DNA of 31,779 nucleotides. It comes from an uncultured Flavobacteriales bacterium. Its GTDB lineage: Bacteria > Bacteroidota > Bacteroidia > Flavobacteriales > Flavobacteriaceae. The notes under the pieces were generated by a model. That model was not told the origin of the DNA, did not search any database, and saw only the letters and a list, made by a program, of their open reading frames with translations. The position numbers and the translations under genes are program-made. Below, one piece after another: positions 24,622-31,779 of the stretch. The stretch is taken from contig CAJVXR010000007.1 in assembly GCA_913009535.1 (NCBI GenBank), forward strand, positions 1 to 31,779, in the 5' to 3' direction. Each line of letters starts with the position of its first letter. Positions within the stretch are counted from its first letter, which is position 1.

Positions 24622-25254
24622 TTAATATCTTTTTCTTGGTTTATTACTCTTCTTAAAAGGCTTTTTAACAGGAAACTTTTTTCTATCTTTTAGTAAGAGT
24701 TCTGAATCTTGAAGTTTTTCATCAGAGTTACGTAAATCAATTTTACCATCAGACAATTCAAATAATTGGTTAAAAATAACAACATCAGTAACTGTATCTT
24801 TATTCCAGTTTAAAAAACATTTCTTCATGTGGTTAGCAATGGTATACATCAATGCTTCTTTCATTTCACCTTCGTCCCATGTTATAGCAACATCTATCAT
24901 CGTTTTGATATTGTTTCCGTAATAACGATATTTTGGAAAATTTTGAGGATAAGCTAGAGGAGATGGTCTTGCTTCCAGAACTTCTCTGGATGGTTTATCA
25001 TAGGGAGACTCTGCATCTAATTTGAAGTCTGACATAATAAATAATTGATCCCATAATTTATGCTGAAAATCAGCGACATCTCTAAGATGTGGCTGCATGT
25101 TACCCATAACAGAAATAATAGCTTTAGCTAATTTATTCCTTTCCTCTTTTGTTTCTCTGGAAGTAGCATGGTTAATCATTTTCTGTACATGTCTACCATA
25201 TTCAGGAATTATTAAAAACTCTCTTTCAGTATTGTACTCTATGTTATCGATCAA
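24622..25254 (-). CDS. DUF4290 protein, TTG start
   Basis: The 210-residue protein carries the DUF4290 pattern 'YNTEREFLIIPEYGRHVQKMI', 'MGNMQPHLRDVADFQHKLWDQLFIMS', 'PSPLAYPQNFPKYRYYGNNIK', then a low-complexity basic tail (KKPFKKSNKPRKRY). No ATG lies in frame before residue 26, and an in-frame TAA occurs 24 bases upstream, so the TTG at 25252-25254 is the only ordinary start. The domain is restricted to Bacteroidota as far as I know and commonly lies just upstream of murA. Function is unknown; the basic tail could bind RNA or DNA, and the link with murA hints at an envelope or growth role (inference). Confidence 0.88.
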   Translation of the reverse strand: MIDNIEYNTEREFLIIPEYGRHVQKMINHATSRETKEERNKLAKAIISVMGNMQPHLRDVADFQHKLWDQLFIMSDFKLDAESPYDKPSREVLEARPSPLAYPQNFPKYRYYGNNIKTMIDVAITWDEGEMKEALMYTIANHMKKCFLNWNKDTVTDVVIFNQLFELSDGKIDLRNSDEKLQDSELLLKDRKKFPVKKPFKKSNKPRKRY

Positions 25255-25332
25255 AATTATATAAATTAAATTATGTTACTAGTGAAGTATTATTAACCAG
25301 CAAAATACAAAAAAAAATCAATTACCGTAACT

Positions 25333-25617
25333 TTATAAGGATATTACTTCTGGTATTTTTTCACCAACTTCTTTATATATATCAATAATATCTAACGGAG
25401 ATTTCATAAAAACTTTTATAGAAATACTTGAATATTTATTATTTTTTGAAGACTTGATATTTATCTGAGGTTTTAAATCTTTAAAGATAACTTTGATTAG
25501 TTTGAGATTATCCGATTCAGACTTAATTATAAACTTGTAAAGATAAAAATCAGGCCAGGTATTTGTAGAGCCTAATTGTAGTTGTAATTTATTATAAAAT
25601 TCGTCAGATTTACTCAT
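25333..25617 (-). CDS. DUF493 (YbeD-like) small protein
   Basis: The 94-residue ferredoxin-like fold protein matches DUF493: 'TWPDFYLYKFIIKSESDNLKLIK' at the first strand and helix, and 'SSISIKVFMKSPLDIIDIYKEVGEKIPEVISL' at the end. Family members such as YbeD of E. coli are small cytoplasmic proteins of unclear role, suggested to be allosteric regulators because of their ACT-like fold. It is complete and of normal length. It lies upstream of DUF4290 and murA with a 78-base gap that holds no gene, and it is divergent from the ATPase gene. DUF493, DUF4290 and murA in this order are a recurrent Bacteroidota neighbourhood (memory). Confidence 0.85.
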   Translation of the reverse strand: MSKSDEFYNKLQLQLGSTNTWPDFYLYKFIIKSESDNLKLIKVIFKDLKPQINIKSSKNNKYSSISIKVFMKSPLDIIDIYKEVGEKIPEVISL

Positions 25618-25713
25618 ATGAAAGTAAAATTAAGTAATTATTTAAATATAGTGGTAATTAATATTTTTTATATTACTTATTAATCACGATTTTTACTAAA
25701 TAATAAATTAAGT

Positions 25714-26262
25714 ATGTCAAAAAAAATCCTAATTACAGGAGGCCCTGGCACAGGTAAAACCGCATTAATAAACAAACTAGTTAGTAAAGGCTGTACTTGT
25801 TTTGAAGAAAAGTCTAGGGAAATAACTTTATCTTATAAGAAAAAAGGAATTGACCAATTGTTTTTGAGTAAACCACTACTTTTTAGTGAATTATTACTTG
25901 ACTCAAGAATTAGCCAATACTTAGAATCAAAAATAACGAAAGTTGACCATGTGTTTTTTGACAGAGGTATACCTGATATTTTAGCTTATTTAAATTTTAA
26001 GAAAACAAAATATGAAGAAAAATTTTTAAATGCCTGTAAAGATTATAGATATGATATCGTATTTATGTTAAGACCTTGGGAAGAAATATTTATCAATGAT
26101 AAAGAAAGATATGAAAACTTTCAAGAGCTAGTAGAAATTGACAAATGCCTTTACAAAACATACACAAAACTTAATTATATAGTGATTGAAATCCCAAAAG
26201 CTTCTATTAATGAGAGAATGGATTTTATACTACAGTTTATAGAAAATAACAAGTCATGTTAA
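25714..26262 (+). CDS. AAA-type P-loop ATPase/kinase-like protein
   Basis: The 182-residue P-loop protein has Walker A GGPGTGKT (9-16), an Asp-Arg segment FFDRGIPDILAY typical of the AAA_28 / NadR-kinase-like group, and a late 'MLRPWEEIF' followed by an Arg-bearing lid 'NDKERYENFQEL'. Related proteins are small kinases or NTPases such as the NadR kinase part and TTD14-type GTP-binding proteins; the exact substrate is unknown. It lies on the opposite strand to DUF493 and overlaps the fmt start by 7 bases, so it is translated together with Met-tRNA formyltransferase. This coupling suggests a housekeeping role, but no direct link is visible. Confidence 0.82.
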   Translation: MSKKILITGGPGTGKTALINKLVSKGCTCFEEKSREITLSYKKKGIDQLFLSKPLLFSELLLDSRISQYLESKITKVDHVFFDRGIPDILAYLNFKKTKYEEKFLNACKDYRYDIVFMLRPWEEIFINDKERYENFQELVEIDKCLYKTYTKLNYIVIEIPKASINERMDFILQFIENNKSC

Positions 26263-27206
26263 AAACTTTTAAAATTGCTTTTTTTGGAACTACTGATTTT
26301 GCTGTGGAAACATTAGATCTAATTAAGGATCATTATAATGTAGGTGCAGTGGTTACCTCTCAAGACAAACCAGCTGGTAGAGGCTTAAAAATTAGAGAAT
26401 CTGCAGTTAAAATCTATGCAAAAAAAAATCAATTAAAAACTCTTCAACCTGTTAACCTAAAAAGTATTTCCTTCGAAGAAGAGTTAATTAAATTAAATTG
26501 CGACATGTATGTAGTCGTAGCATTTAGAATGCTGCCAAAATCTATTTGGAGTATCCCTAAATTAGGTACAATTAATCTTCACGCCTCTCTCCTACCCAAT
26601 TACCGAGGAGCTGCACCTATAAATTGGGCTATTATTAACGGAGAGACTAAAACAGGTGTATCTACATTTTTTATTAATGAAAATATTGATACAGGAGATA
26701 TAATAGATCAAAGTGAAGTTGAAATAGATAAACATGAAAATGCAGGGGATTTATACAATAAATTAAAAAAAATAGGAGCAACTTTAGTTATCAATACAAT
26801 TGGGATAATTATTTCGAATGACATTATATTAAAACCTCAGATAGAATTATCTGAGCCAAGCTCTGCAAATAAACTCACAAAGGAAAACTGTACATTAAAC
26901 TGGACTAGTAATTCAATAAATATATATAATAAAATAAGAGGTCTTAGTCCTTATCCTGGTGCTACAAGCACTTTGAATCATTTTAATCAAAATTTAAAAG
27001 TTATTTTTTATAGTTCTTCTATAGAAATAGTACCTCATGATTTAAAATTCGGGGAAATTATTATAGAAAAAAAACAAATTAAAGTAGCAACTAAAGACGG
27101 ATTTATAATTCCTTTAGAATTAAAAATTCAAGGTAAAAAAAGAATGAGAATTTCAGATTTAATAAATGGATTTAAGTTTAATGTAAACTCTAGATTTATT
27201 TCATAA
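26256..27206 (+). CDS. fmt: Methionyl-tRNA formyltransferase
   Basis: The 316-residue protein is a complete Fmt. It has the catalytic Asn and His in 'INLHASLLPNYRGAAPINWAI', the following 'GVSTFFINENIDTGDII' with the catalytic Asp, an N-terminal 'FFGTTDFAVETL' and 'QDKPAGRG' for folate binding, and a C-terminal OB-like domain beginning near 'IRGLSPYPGA'. It formylates initiator Met-tRNA with 10-formyl-tetrahydrofolate in the cytoplasm. Length is typical. Its start overlaps the ATPase gene by 7 bases and its stop overlaps the yqgE start as TAATG, so all three form a coupled operon. Confidence 0.95.
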   Translation: MLKTFKIAFFGTTDFAVETLDLIKDHYNVGAVVTSQDKPAGRGLKIRESAVKIYAKKNQLKTLQPVNLKSISFEEELIKLNCDMYVVVAFRMLPKSIWSIPKLGTINLHASLLPNYRGAAPINWAIINGETKTGVSTFFINENIDTGDIIDQSEVEIDKHENAGDLYNKLKKIGATLVINTIGIIISNDIILKPQIELSEPSSANKLTKENCTLNWTSNSINIYNKIRGLSPYPGATSTLNHFNQNLKVIFYSSSIEIVPHDLKFGEIIIEKKQIKVATKDGFIIPLELKIQGKKRMRISDLINGFKFNVNSRFIS

Positions 27207-27760
27207 TGACAAATTTAAAAAAAGGAGACATACTAATAGCTGACCCTAGTATAATCAATGATAATCAGTTTAACAGATCATCAATTATTATTACATCTAG
27301 CTCTATTGAAAACGAAGTCGTAGGTTTAATAATCAATAAAAAGTTAAATTATAATTTACAAGACGTAGTGCCAGAAATTAAATCACATTTTGATGTGTAC
27401 GATGGAGGACCAGTAAACAAAGACAATTTATATTTTATTCACAACAATAATCAATTAATACCAAACAGCATAAAACTGCGTGAAAATCTGTACTGGAGTG
27501 GTGATTTTAACAGCGTAATAGAATTAATTAATTCAAAGAAAATAAACAGTGAGAATATTAAGTTTTGTTTAGGCTATACCGGTTGGTCAGCCAAACAACT
27601 AATAGATGAAATGAAAAATGAAAACTGGATAAAATGCAAAGAAACAAGTAATAAAGAGATTTTTTCTAATATGAACTCATTTTGGAAGTCAAAAATGATA
27701 GAGCTTGGGGGTGAATATTCTCTTTGGTCTAACACTCCTAAAGACCATTTACACAATTAG
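27206..27760 (+). CDS. YqgE/AlgH-family protein
   Basis: The 184-residue protein matches YqgE/AlgH (DUF179): 'LKKGDILIADPSI' and 'FNRSSIIITS' at the start, 'VVGLIINKKLN', 'VYDGGPVNKDNLYFIHN', 'YWSGDF', and 'FCLGYTGWSAKQLIDEM' near the end. All hallmarks are in order and the length is normal. The fold is known from structures but the molecular role is not settled; links to transcription, redox or alginate regulation have been proposed. It overlaps fmt by one base (TAATG). The last 12 bases overlap the end of the convergent aminotransferase-like gene, with no terminator in between. Confidence 0.92.
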   Translation: MTNLKKGDILIADPSIINDNQFNRSSIIITSSSIENEVVGLIINKKLNYNLQDVVPEIKSHFDVYDGGPVNKDNLYFIHNNNQLIPNSIKLRENLYWSGDFNSVIELINSKKINSENIKFCLGYTGWSAKQLIDEMKNENWIKCKETSNKEIFSNMNSFWKSKMIELGGEYSLWSNTPKDHLHN

Positions 27761-28582
27761 TGAGTTGAGTCTCTTTTTTATAATTTCAGTTATACTACTA
27801 GAAAATATTTTTTTTCTAAAGCTGTTAACAGACTTAATGCCAAAATCAATATTGATAACAAATAATTCGTCAGATTTTTGAATATCAAAAACTGATAAAG
27901 ACTCTTCTAAAACTGTATATCCATCAATATTATTATTAATAAGTTCAATTATTTTAGATCTCATAACATTATTACTACAACCATCTTTTAAAGGGGGTGT
28001 AAAAATTTTATTTTCAATTATAGCAAAAACATTACCATTCAAAGTTTCTGAAACAACTTTAGAATTGTTTAAAACTATGCAATCTTTAAAATCATTTTCT
28101 TTACAATACCTTAGGCCAATCTTATTAATTAGTTGATTATTTGCACTAATATTAGACAACAAACCTGTGTTTTTGAAATAGTCTTTAAAAACATCTAGAT
28201 TATATTGTATAGCACTATCATCTAGATAATTCAAATCTCCCATAGAGTAAATATAAAACTTAACTGAATTACTATTTTCATTGGCTAATTCGGGATTACA
28301 AATTAAAACTTTCATTAATTTATTTTCCGAAACAAATCCTGATGTAGTGTATAAATCTGTTAGTTGCTTTTCTAAGTACTCAGGAGTGAAAGACATGGGG
28401 ATTTTCATTTTTAAAATCCTCATTGAAGAAAGGAGGTTGAAATAATGATCCTCAAAAAAAAGAACTCTTTCTTTGTTTAAAATTATATTTTCAAAAATAA
28501 AGTCACCAGAAATAAGACTACTATTAAACAAAGATATTAAAGCGTCGTCATTAGGGAGTATTTGTCCATTAATGTTTACCAT
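27749..28582 (-). CDS. Class IV aminotransferase-fold protein, probably catalytically dead
   Basis: The 277-residue protein shows the class IV PLP fold: 'ISGDFIFENIILNKERVLFFEDHYFNLLSSMRILKMKIPMSF' at the start, 'DDSAIQYNLDVFKDY', 'VVSETLNGNVFAII' (Glu pairing the pyridine nitrogen) and 'FTPPLKDGC'. Two essential positions look lost: the Schiff-base Lys in the (K)xNN segment is Ser146 (ISANNQ), and the PLP-phosphate Arg after the DHY His is Asn49. Active relatives such as aminodeoxychorismate lyase (PabC) or branched-chain aminotransferase need the Lys. The frame is intact, so it may have a non-catalytic or PLP-sensing role. It sits 7 bases after the START-like gene, in one operon. Confidence 0.75.
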   Translation of the reverse strand: MVNINGQILPNDDALISLFNSSLISGDFIFENIILNKERVLFFEDHYFNLLSSMRILKMKIPMSFTPEYLEKQLTDLYTTSGFVSENKLMKVLICNPELANENSNSVKFYIYSMGDLNYLDDSAIQYNLDVFKDYFKNTGLLSNISANNQLINKIGLRYCKENDFKDCIVLNNSKVVSETLNGNVFAIIENKIFTPPLKDGCSNNVMRSKIIELINNNIDGYTVLEESLSVFDIQKSDELFVINIDFGIKSVNSFRKKIFSSSITEIIKKRLNSLIV

Positions 28583-28589
28583 AAACTTA

Positions 28590-28976
28590 CTATGAAGAAC
28601 CTAATATTTTCTTTAAGTCTGAAATTTGATTAGCCCATAACATTTTAGACTCTTCCATTTCGTCTTCATCAGAAAAATCAGTAACTATTAAGGAAACATC
28701 TTTAGTGATATCATCAAATTGAATTCTAAATTCAAAAAAAGAATTGGACTGGTCATCTTCAAGCCATTTAAAGCGAACTTTTTCATTATTTTTTTTACTT
28801 AAAAGCTTAGCACTTTCCTCTGCTCCGTCCCAGATAAAAATAAAAACATCACCTCTAATATTCACATTATCCGCAAACCATTCAGAAAGACCCGAAGGAG
28901 ATGATATATACTGAAAAAGAAGTTTTTCCGATGCTTGAATTGGAAACTCAATTTCGTATTTTATTTTATCGCTCAT
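28590..28976 (-). CDS. START-like (SRPBCC) protein, Bacteroidota START_2 type
   Basis: The 128-residue protein has a START/AHSA1-like profile: 'KIKYEIEFPIQASEKLLFQYISSPSGLSEWFADNVNIRGD' at the N-terminal strand and helices, then 'FIFIWDGAEESAKLL', 'KVRFKWLED', and 'FFEFRIQFDDITKDVSLIVTDFSDEDEMEESKMLWANQISDLKK' at the last strand and helix. This compact acidic type is widespread in Bacteroidota. Its ligand and role are unknown. It is cytoplasmic, with no signal peptide. It is the first gene of a two-gene operon with the class IV aminotransferase-like protein. The 124-base upstream gap also holds the opposite-strand tRNA-Met promoter. Confidence 0.85.
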   Translation of the reverse strand: MSDKIKYEIEFPIQASEKLLFQYISSPSGLSEWFADNVNIRGDVFIFIWDGAEESAKLLSKKNNEKVRFKWLEDDQSNSFFEFRIQFDDITKDVSLIVTDFSDEDEMEESKMLWANQISDLKKILGSS

Positions 28977-29056
28977 TTATATAATATTAACAGGCAATAT
29001 ATACATTAAATGTGAAGTTTTATAATAAAAAAAAATAAATATTAACCAAACAATTA

Positions 29057-29086
29057 TTGTTCTATATAATTTTAATTTTATATTTG
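29057..29086 (+). promoter_or_regulatory. tRNA-Met promoter, full Bacteroidota consensus
   Basis: TTG at 29057-29059, 19 bp, then TATATTTG at 29079-29086 followed by C. This equals the -33/-7 consensus and has the same spacing as the tRNA-His promoter. Initiation would fall about 8 bases before the tRNA 5' end at 29101. Confidence 0.88.
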
Positions 29087-29100
29087 CACCACCTTAATAT

Positions 29101-29174
29101 GGCGAGATAGCTCAGATGGTTAGAGCGTCGGATTCATAACCCGGAGGTCCCGAGTTCAATTCTCGGTCTCGCTA
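29101..29174 (+). tRNA. tRNA-Met (anticodon CAT), elongator type
   Basis: The acceptor GGCGAGA pairs with TCTCGCT (G1-T72 wobble). The D-stem is GCTC/GAGC, the anticodon loop TTCATAA carries CAT, and the T-arm is CCGAG/CTCGG with loop TTCAATT. Discriminator A is at 29174; CCA is not encoded. The paired position 1-72 and a short GC-poor anticodon stem (no three G-C pairs) argue against initiator tRNA. A tRNA-Ile with lysidine (also CAT) cannot be fully excluded. Confidence 0.9.
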
Positions 29175-29186
29175 CTATTTTAAACT

Positions 29187-30566
29187 TTATTTATTATTAT
29201 TTAGAATTTCAACAATTTCCTTAATAGATACTACTTTCTGCGTACCATCTTTCATGTTTTTTAAACAAAATGATGATGATTCATATTCATTTTCTTCAAC
29301 TATAATTACATAGGGAACCAGTATGTTATTAGCATATTTTAGTTGCTTTTTCAAACTACTAATATCGGGGTAAAAATCAGAGTTAATATTATTAGCTCTT
29401 AAACAACTAACAGCCTCTATAATATACCTTGTATATTTAGAGTTTAAATTCGTAAAAAGAACTTTAGTATTTGATATATTAAATTCCGGAAATAGATTCA
29501 TGGAATCCATTACAATATAAATTCTATCTAGGCCAAAACTTATTCCTATTCCACTAACATCATTAAGACCAAAAAGAGAAGTTAAATCATCATATCTTCC
29601 ACCTGCAGCTATGGAACCAATATCTATATCGTCACTTGCATTTACTTCAAATATAGTTCCTGTATAATAACTCAAACCCCTTGCTAAAGAAGTATCTAAC
29701 ACTAACTTCGTAGTGTTTAGGTCATCTACAATTACAAGCTTATTAATAATAGATAAATCCTCAACTCCTTCTAAACCAACCTTGCTAGATTTAAATAATG
29801 TTTTAAGAGAGTTTAATCTAGAATCGAAATCACCATCGATAGACAAATACTTGATTAAAAAAGGTCTTAAAGGCTCTTCCAATCCTAATTCTATAAATTG
29901 ATCTACAACTTTAACTATCCCAATTTTATCAATCTTGTCTAAAACCACAGTTAACTCAACAAGTTTATTTTCTAAATTTAAAATTTCAGATAAGCCTATT
30001 AATATTTTTCTGTGATTAACTCTGATTTTACAATTAGGAATACTTAAGTTTTTAAAAACATCAGAAAATAAATGAATAAAATCAACTTCCTGGAGTAAAG
30101 ATTTTGAACCAATAACATCTGCATCACATTGAAGAAACTCTCTAAACCTTCCTTTTTGAGGTCTATCAGCTCTCCAAACCAATTGTATTTGATATCTTTT
30201 GAAGGGTAAATTAATTTCGTTTTGATTTTGAACTATATATCTAGCAAATGGTATTGTCAGATCATATCTTAGTGCCTTGTCTGAAATAGTAGAAGAAATA
30301 AGGTTTAGATCATCAGATAATAGCGTTGTATCTGTAATATTTTTTTTAAAATTTCCTGATTTTAAAATTTTAAAAATAAGCCTGTCCCCTTCATCTCCAT
30401 ATTTTCCTAGTAAAGTTTCTGTATTTTCAAAACTTGGAGTTTCAATTGGTGAAAAGCCAAACTTATTAAAACTAGATTTTATTGTATTAGTTATATAATC
30501 TCTTTTGAATACTTGAACAGAGTTAAAATCTCTCGTACCCTTTGATGTTAAGGCTTTAGCTTTCAT
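29187..30566 (-). CDS. hisS: Histidyl-tRNA synthetase
   Basis: The 459-residue class II synthetase has the HisRS marks: 'KGTRDFN' near the N-terminus, motif 1 around 'FSPIETPSFE', 'RYDLTIPFARYI', motif 2 'YQIQLVWRADRPQKGRFREFLQCDADVIG' region (key Arg residues), HisA-type 'SLARGLSYYTGTIFEV', 'GGRYDDL', and motif 3 'GISFGLDRI'. A C-terminal anticodon-binding domain follows from about 365. It charges tRNA-His, whose gene is also in this window at 6754-6828. The stop is only 12 bases from the convergent tRNA-Met 3' end with no hairpin between. Upstream lies DUF6495 on the same strand, with a 36-base gap. Confidence 0.95.
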   Translation of the reverse strand: MKAKALTSKGTRDFNSVQVFKRDYITNTIKSSFNKFGFSPIETPSFENTETLLGKYGDEGDRLIFKILKSGNFKKNITDTTLLSDDLNLISSTISDKALRYDLTIPFARYIVQNQNEINLPFKRYQIQLVWRADRPQKGRFREFLQCDADVIGSKSLLQEVDFIHLFSDVFKNLSIPNCKIRVNHRKILIGLSEILNLENKLVELTVVLDKIDKIGIVKVVDQFIELGLEEPLRPFLIKYLSIDGDFDSRLNSLKTLFKSSKVGLEGVEDLSIINKLVIVDDLNTTKLVLDTSLARGLSYYTGTIFEVNASDDIDIGSIAAGGRYDDLTSLFGLNDVSGIGISFGLDRIYIVMDSMNLFPEFNISNTKVLFTNLNSKYTRYIIEAVSCLRANNINSDFYPDISSLKKQLKYANNILVPYVIIVEENEYESSSFCLKNMKDGTQKVVSIKEIVEILNNNK

Positions 30567-30602
30567 AATAGAAATATATACAATTATTAATTAATTCAAT
30601 AA

Positions 30603-31076
30603 CTAGGGAATAATTAATTCGTTAAAATAGTCAAATAAATCGCCTTTAGTTATAACACCACCTTTTGTGATTAAATCAAATTTATCGGCTAATTTATCTT
30701 CTGAATAGTTTTTAGAAGAATTATATATTTTAACATTATCATCAAATAAATTATCTCTTAACCATGAAAATCCTTCAGAAGTGGAGAAATCTAATTCACT
30801 AAGTTCAGTGTAAATAGCAATAAAATGCATTTGTGATTTCTCAAAATGAAATAAATAAATATGATTTTTTGAAATATTTTCTAAATACTTTGTTTTCTCT
30901 AACACTTTGGCCCAAACAATATCACTAAACATATCTAATATACCTTCAGCCTTTCCATCGCTACTATCTTTTAAAATAGTCCAATCTGCTTGAGTAATAG
31001 AATTTGAAGATAGAAAGTCAATAAACTCTTTATGAAGCTCAACAAATTGATTTTTAGTTAATCTGGAATATTTCAT
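30603..31076 (-). CDS. DUF6495-family protein
   Basis: The start chosen is the ATG at 31074-31076, giving 157 residues that begin MKYSRLTKNQF, as in the family. An upstream TTG in the same frame lies inside the rplI terminator and is unlikely. Family features are the first helix 'FVELHKEFIDFL', 'SITQADW', 'DMFSDIVWAKVLEKTKYLENISKNHIYLFHF', and a final 'GGVITKGDLFDYFNELI'. The domain seems confined to Bacteroidota; its role is not known to me. It is cytoplasmic, with no signal or membrane segment. It sits between rplI (separated by a terminator) and hisS, with 36 bases to the latter, so it may be transcribed with hisS. Confidence 0.8.
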   Translation of the reverse strand: MKYSRLTKNQFVELHKEFIDFLSSNSITQADWTILKDSSDGKAEGILDMFSDIVWAKVLEKTKYLENISKNHIYLFHFEKSQMHFIAIYTELSELDFSTSEGFSWLRDNLFDDNVKIYNSSKNYSEDKLADKFDLITKGGVITKGDLFDYFNELIIP

Positions 31077-31085
31077 AATTTTGAT

Positions 31086-31115
31086 AAAAAAAAACCCCAA
31101 GAAGTTTTGGGGTTT
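31086..31115 (-). terminator. Intrinsic terminator after rplI
   Basis: On the minus strand AAACCCCAA pairs with TTGGGGTTT (arms 31107-31115 and 31092-31100) around a 6-base loop, and nine T in total follow (A run at 31086-31094 on the plus strand). It lies 20 bases after the rplI stop and just before the DUF6495 start. Confidence 0.9.
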
Positions 31116-31135
31116 AAATTAATGTGTAAGTTATA

Positions 31136-31588
31136 TTATTTAGTGTCCGGTATGATCTCAAAAGGAAATTCAACACTGACTTCTCTATGAAGACGAATAT
31201 TGGCAGTATACTTTCCTAATTGTTTGATAGAACCACCAGGAATAATTATCTGTTTTTTATCAAGTTCAAAACCACCCGAAACGAGTGCTTTTTGGAGATC
31301 TATATTGTTAATAGATCCAAATAGCTTGACTCCTTGACCAACTTTAGATTTAATCTTGATTTCTAAAGCTAGTAATTTTTTAGAAAGCTTGTTTGCATCA
31401 TCGACAATTTTTTTCTCCTTAAAAGCTCTTTGCTTTAAGTTCTCTGCTAAAACTTTTTTTGCTGATGAGGTAGCTAAAATAGCAGAACCATTTGGTATTA
31501 AAAAATTTCTACCAAACCCATTTTTAACGTTAACTAAGTCATCTTTGAACCCAACACCATCAACGTCTATTTTTAATATTAATTCCAT
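31136..31588 (-). CDS. rplI: 50S ribosomal protein L9
   Basis: The 150-residue L9 has the N-terminal rRNA-binding domain with 'GVGFKDDLVNVKNGFGRNFLIPNGSAILAT' (residues ~12-41), a long connecting helix (about 42-75), and a C-terminal domain with 'GVKLFGSINNIDLQKAL' and 'IKQLGKYTANIRLHREV'. Length and domain order are normal. It binds 23S rRNA near the L1 stalk base. The rpsR gene ends 12 bases upstream, so this is the tail of the usual rpsF-rpsR-rplI ribosomal operon, and a strong terminator follows. The first codons (MELILKIDVDG) are slightly divergent from the classical MQVILL start. Confidence 0.96.
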   Translation of the reverse strand: MELILKIDVDGVGFKDDLVNVKNGFGRNFLIPNGSAILATSSAKKVLAENLKQRAFKEKKIVDDANKLSKKLLALEIKIKSKVGQGVKLFGSINNIDLQKALVSGGFELDKKQIIIPGGSIKQLGKYTANIRLHREVSVEFPFEIIPDTK

Positions 31589-31600
31589 TTTGAATATTTT

Positions 31601-31779
31601 TTATTTCATTAAATCAGCTACGTAAGGCATAATTGCTAGATGTCTTGCTCTTTTAACAGCAACAGATACTTTTCTTTGAAATTTCAAAGATGTACCAGTT
31701 AGTCTTCTTGGCAGTAGTTTCCCTTGCTCATTTACGAATTTTATTAAAAAATCTGGATCTTTATAATCAATATACTTAA
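31601..31779 (-). CDS. rpsR: 30S ribosomal protein S18 (5' end cut by window)
   Basis: I translated 58 C-terminal residues by hand up to the stop at 31601-31603. They contain '[22 protein letters not shown]', then '[29 protein letters not shown]' and 'VADLMK', the conserved S18 core with its RRLTG and KRAR-LA-MPY elements. The N-terminal part lies beyond the window. S18 binds 16S rRNA with S6, whose gene rpsF is expected just outside. It is co-transcribed with rplI, 12 bases downstream. Confidence 0.95.
   Translation of the reverse strand, partial: KYIDYKDPDFLIKFVNEQGKLLPRRLTGTSLKFQRKVSVAVKRARHLAIMPYVADLMK

Noticed and set aside
25252..25259. Perfect minus-strand TAATTTTG (-7 box) at the DUF4290 start
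   Set aside because: It would place the transcript start inside the coding region; in AT-rich DNA such a match is expected by chance.
25618..25683. 21-codon plus-strand frame starting at the CATATG next to the DUF493 start
   Set aside because: It overlaps a divergent gene's start, has no ribosome-site signal and an unremarkable AT-rich composition; likely chance.
31077..31100. TTG start for the DUF6495 gene
   Set aside because: The extension consists of terminator stem and T-run sequence; the family begins at MKYSRLT.
1..31779. CRISPR array, insertion sequence, integrase, att site or phage genes
   Set aside because: No regularly spaced repeats, transposase or integrase motifs or terminal inverted repeats were seen on either strand.

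Overview
The window is a gene-dense, strongly AT-rich piece of a chromosome from a Bacteroidota member, most likely a marine member of class Flavobacteriia. Supporting signs are: a secreted protein ending in a type IX secretion (Por) sorting signal; families typical of Bacteroidota (DUF4290, DUF493, START_2-like, DUF6495, DUF2911, the ResB-CcsA fusion, BshB1); a MurA with Asp at the fosfomycin-target position; and promoters of the Bacteroidota type (TTG, 19 bp, TAnnTTTG), seen best in front of both tRNA genes. I see no insertion sequence, prophage, integrase or CRISPR array. The gene order looks like ordinary chromosome, with several compact operons.

Layout. 1-1744 (-): truncated secreted repeat protein. 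1946-3366 (+): TMEM164/YwaF-like membrane protein and a nitroreductase. 3417-5058: three small NTF2-like lipoproteins, one (+) facing two (-) across a bidirectional terminator. 5145-6692 (+): exported M28 aminopeptidase, then a terminator and tRNA-His (-) with its own promoter. 6886-11967 (-): ccsBA, a PLP trans-sulfuration enzyme and bshB1, linking cytochrome c assembly with cysteine and bacillithiol metabolism. 12094-15743 (+): DUF2520 Rossmann protein, kdsC, maf, an unlisted 34-residue membrane peptide and a sodium/solute symporter, coupled by overlaps. 15747-16634 (-): DUF2911 lipoprotein.

16736-21832 (+): aquaporin and flavin reductase, then a 73-residue unknown, an atypical SDR, glutathione peroxidase, TspO, SRPBCC and photolyase. 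The last five genes are nearly fused by ATGA/TAATG overlaps. I read this as a light and oxidative-stress response operon; it is the best candidate for an under-described system here. 21875-23311 (+): exported M20 amidohydrolase. 23308-25617 (-): murA, DUF4290, DUF493. 25714-27760 (+): AAA ATPase, fmt, yqgE/algH. 27749-28976 (-): a class IV aminotransferase-fold protein that seems to have lost its catalytic Lys, plus a START-like protein. 29101-29174 (+): tRNA-Met. 29187-31779 (-): hisS, DUF6495, rplI and the 3' part of rpsR.

The most notable points are loss of hallmark residues in four otherwise intact proteins (aquaporin Arg, SDR Tyr, aminotransferase Lys and Arg, MurA Cys to Asp), the 34-residue peptide joined to the symporter, and two textbook tRNA promoters that calibrate promoter reading for this genome. 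Family assignments come from reading protein motifs; no database search was run.
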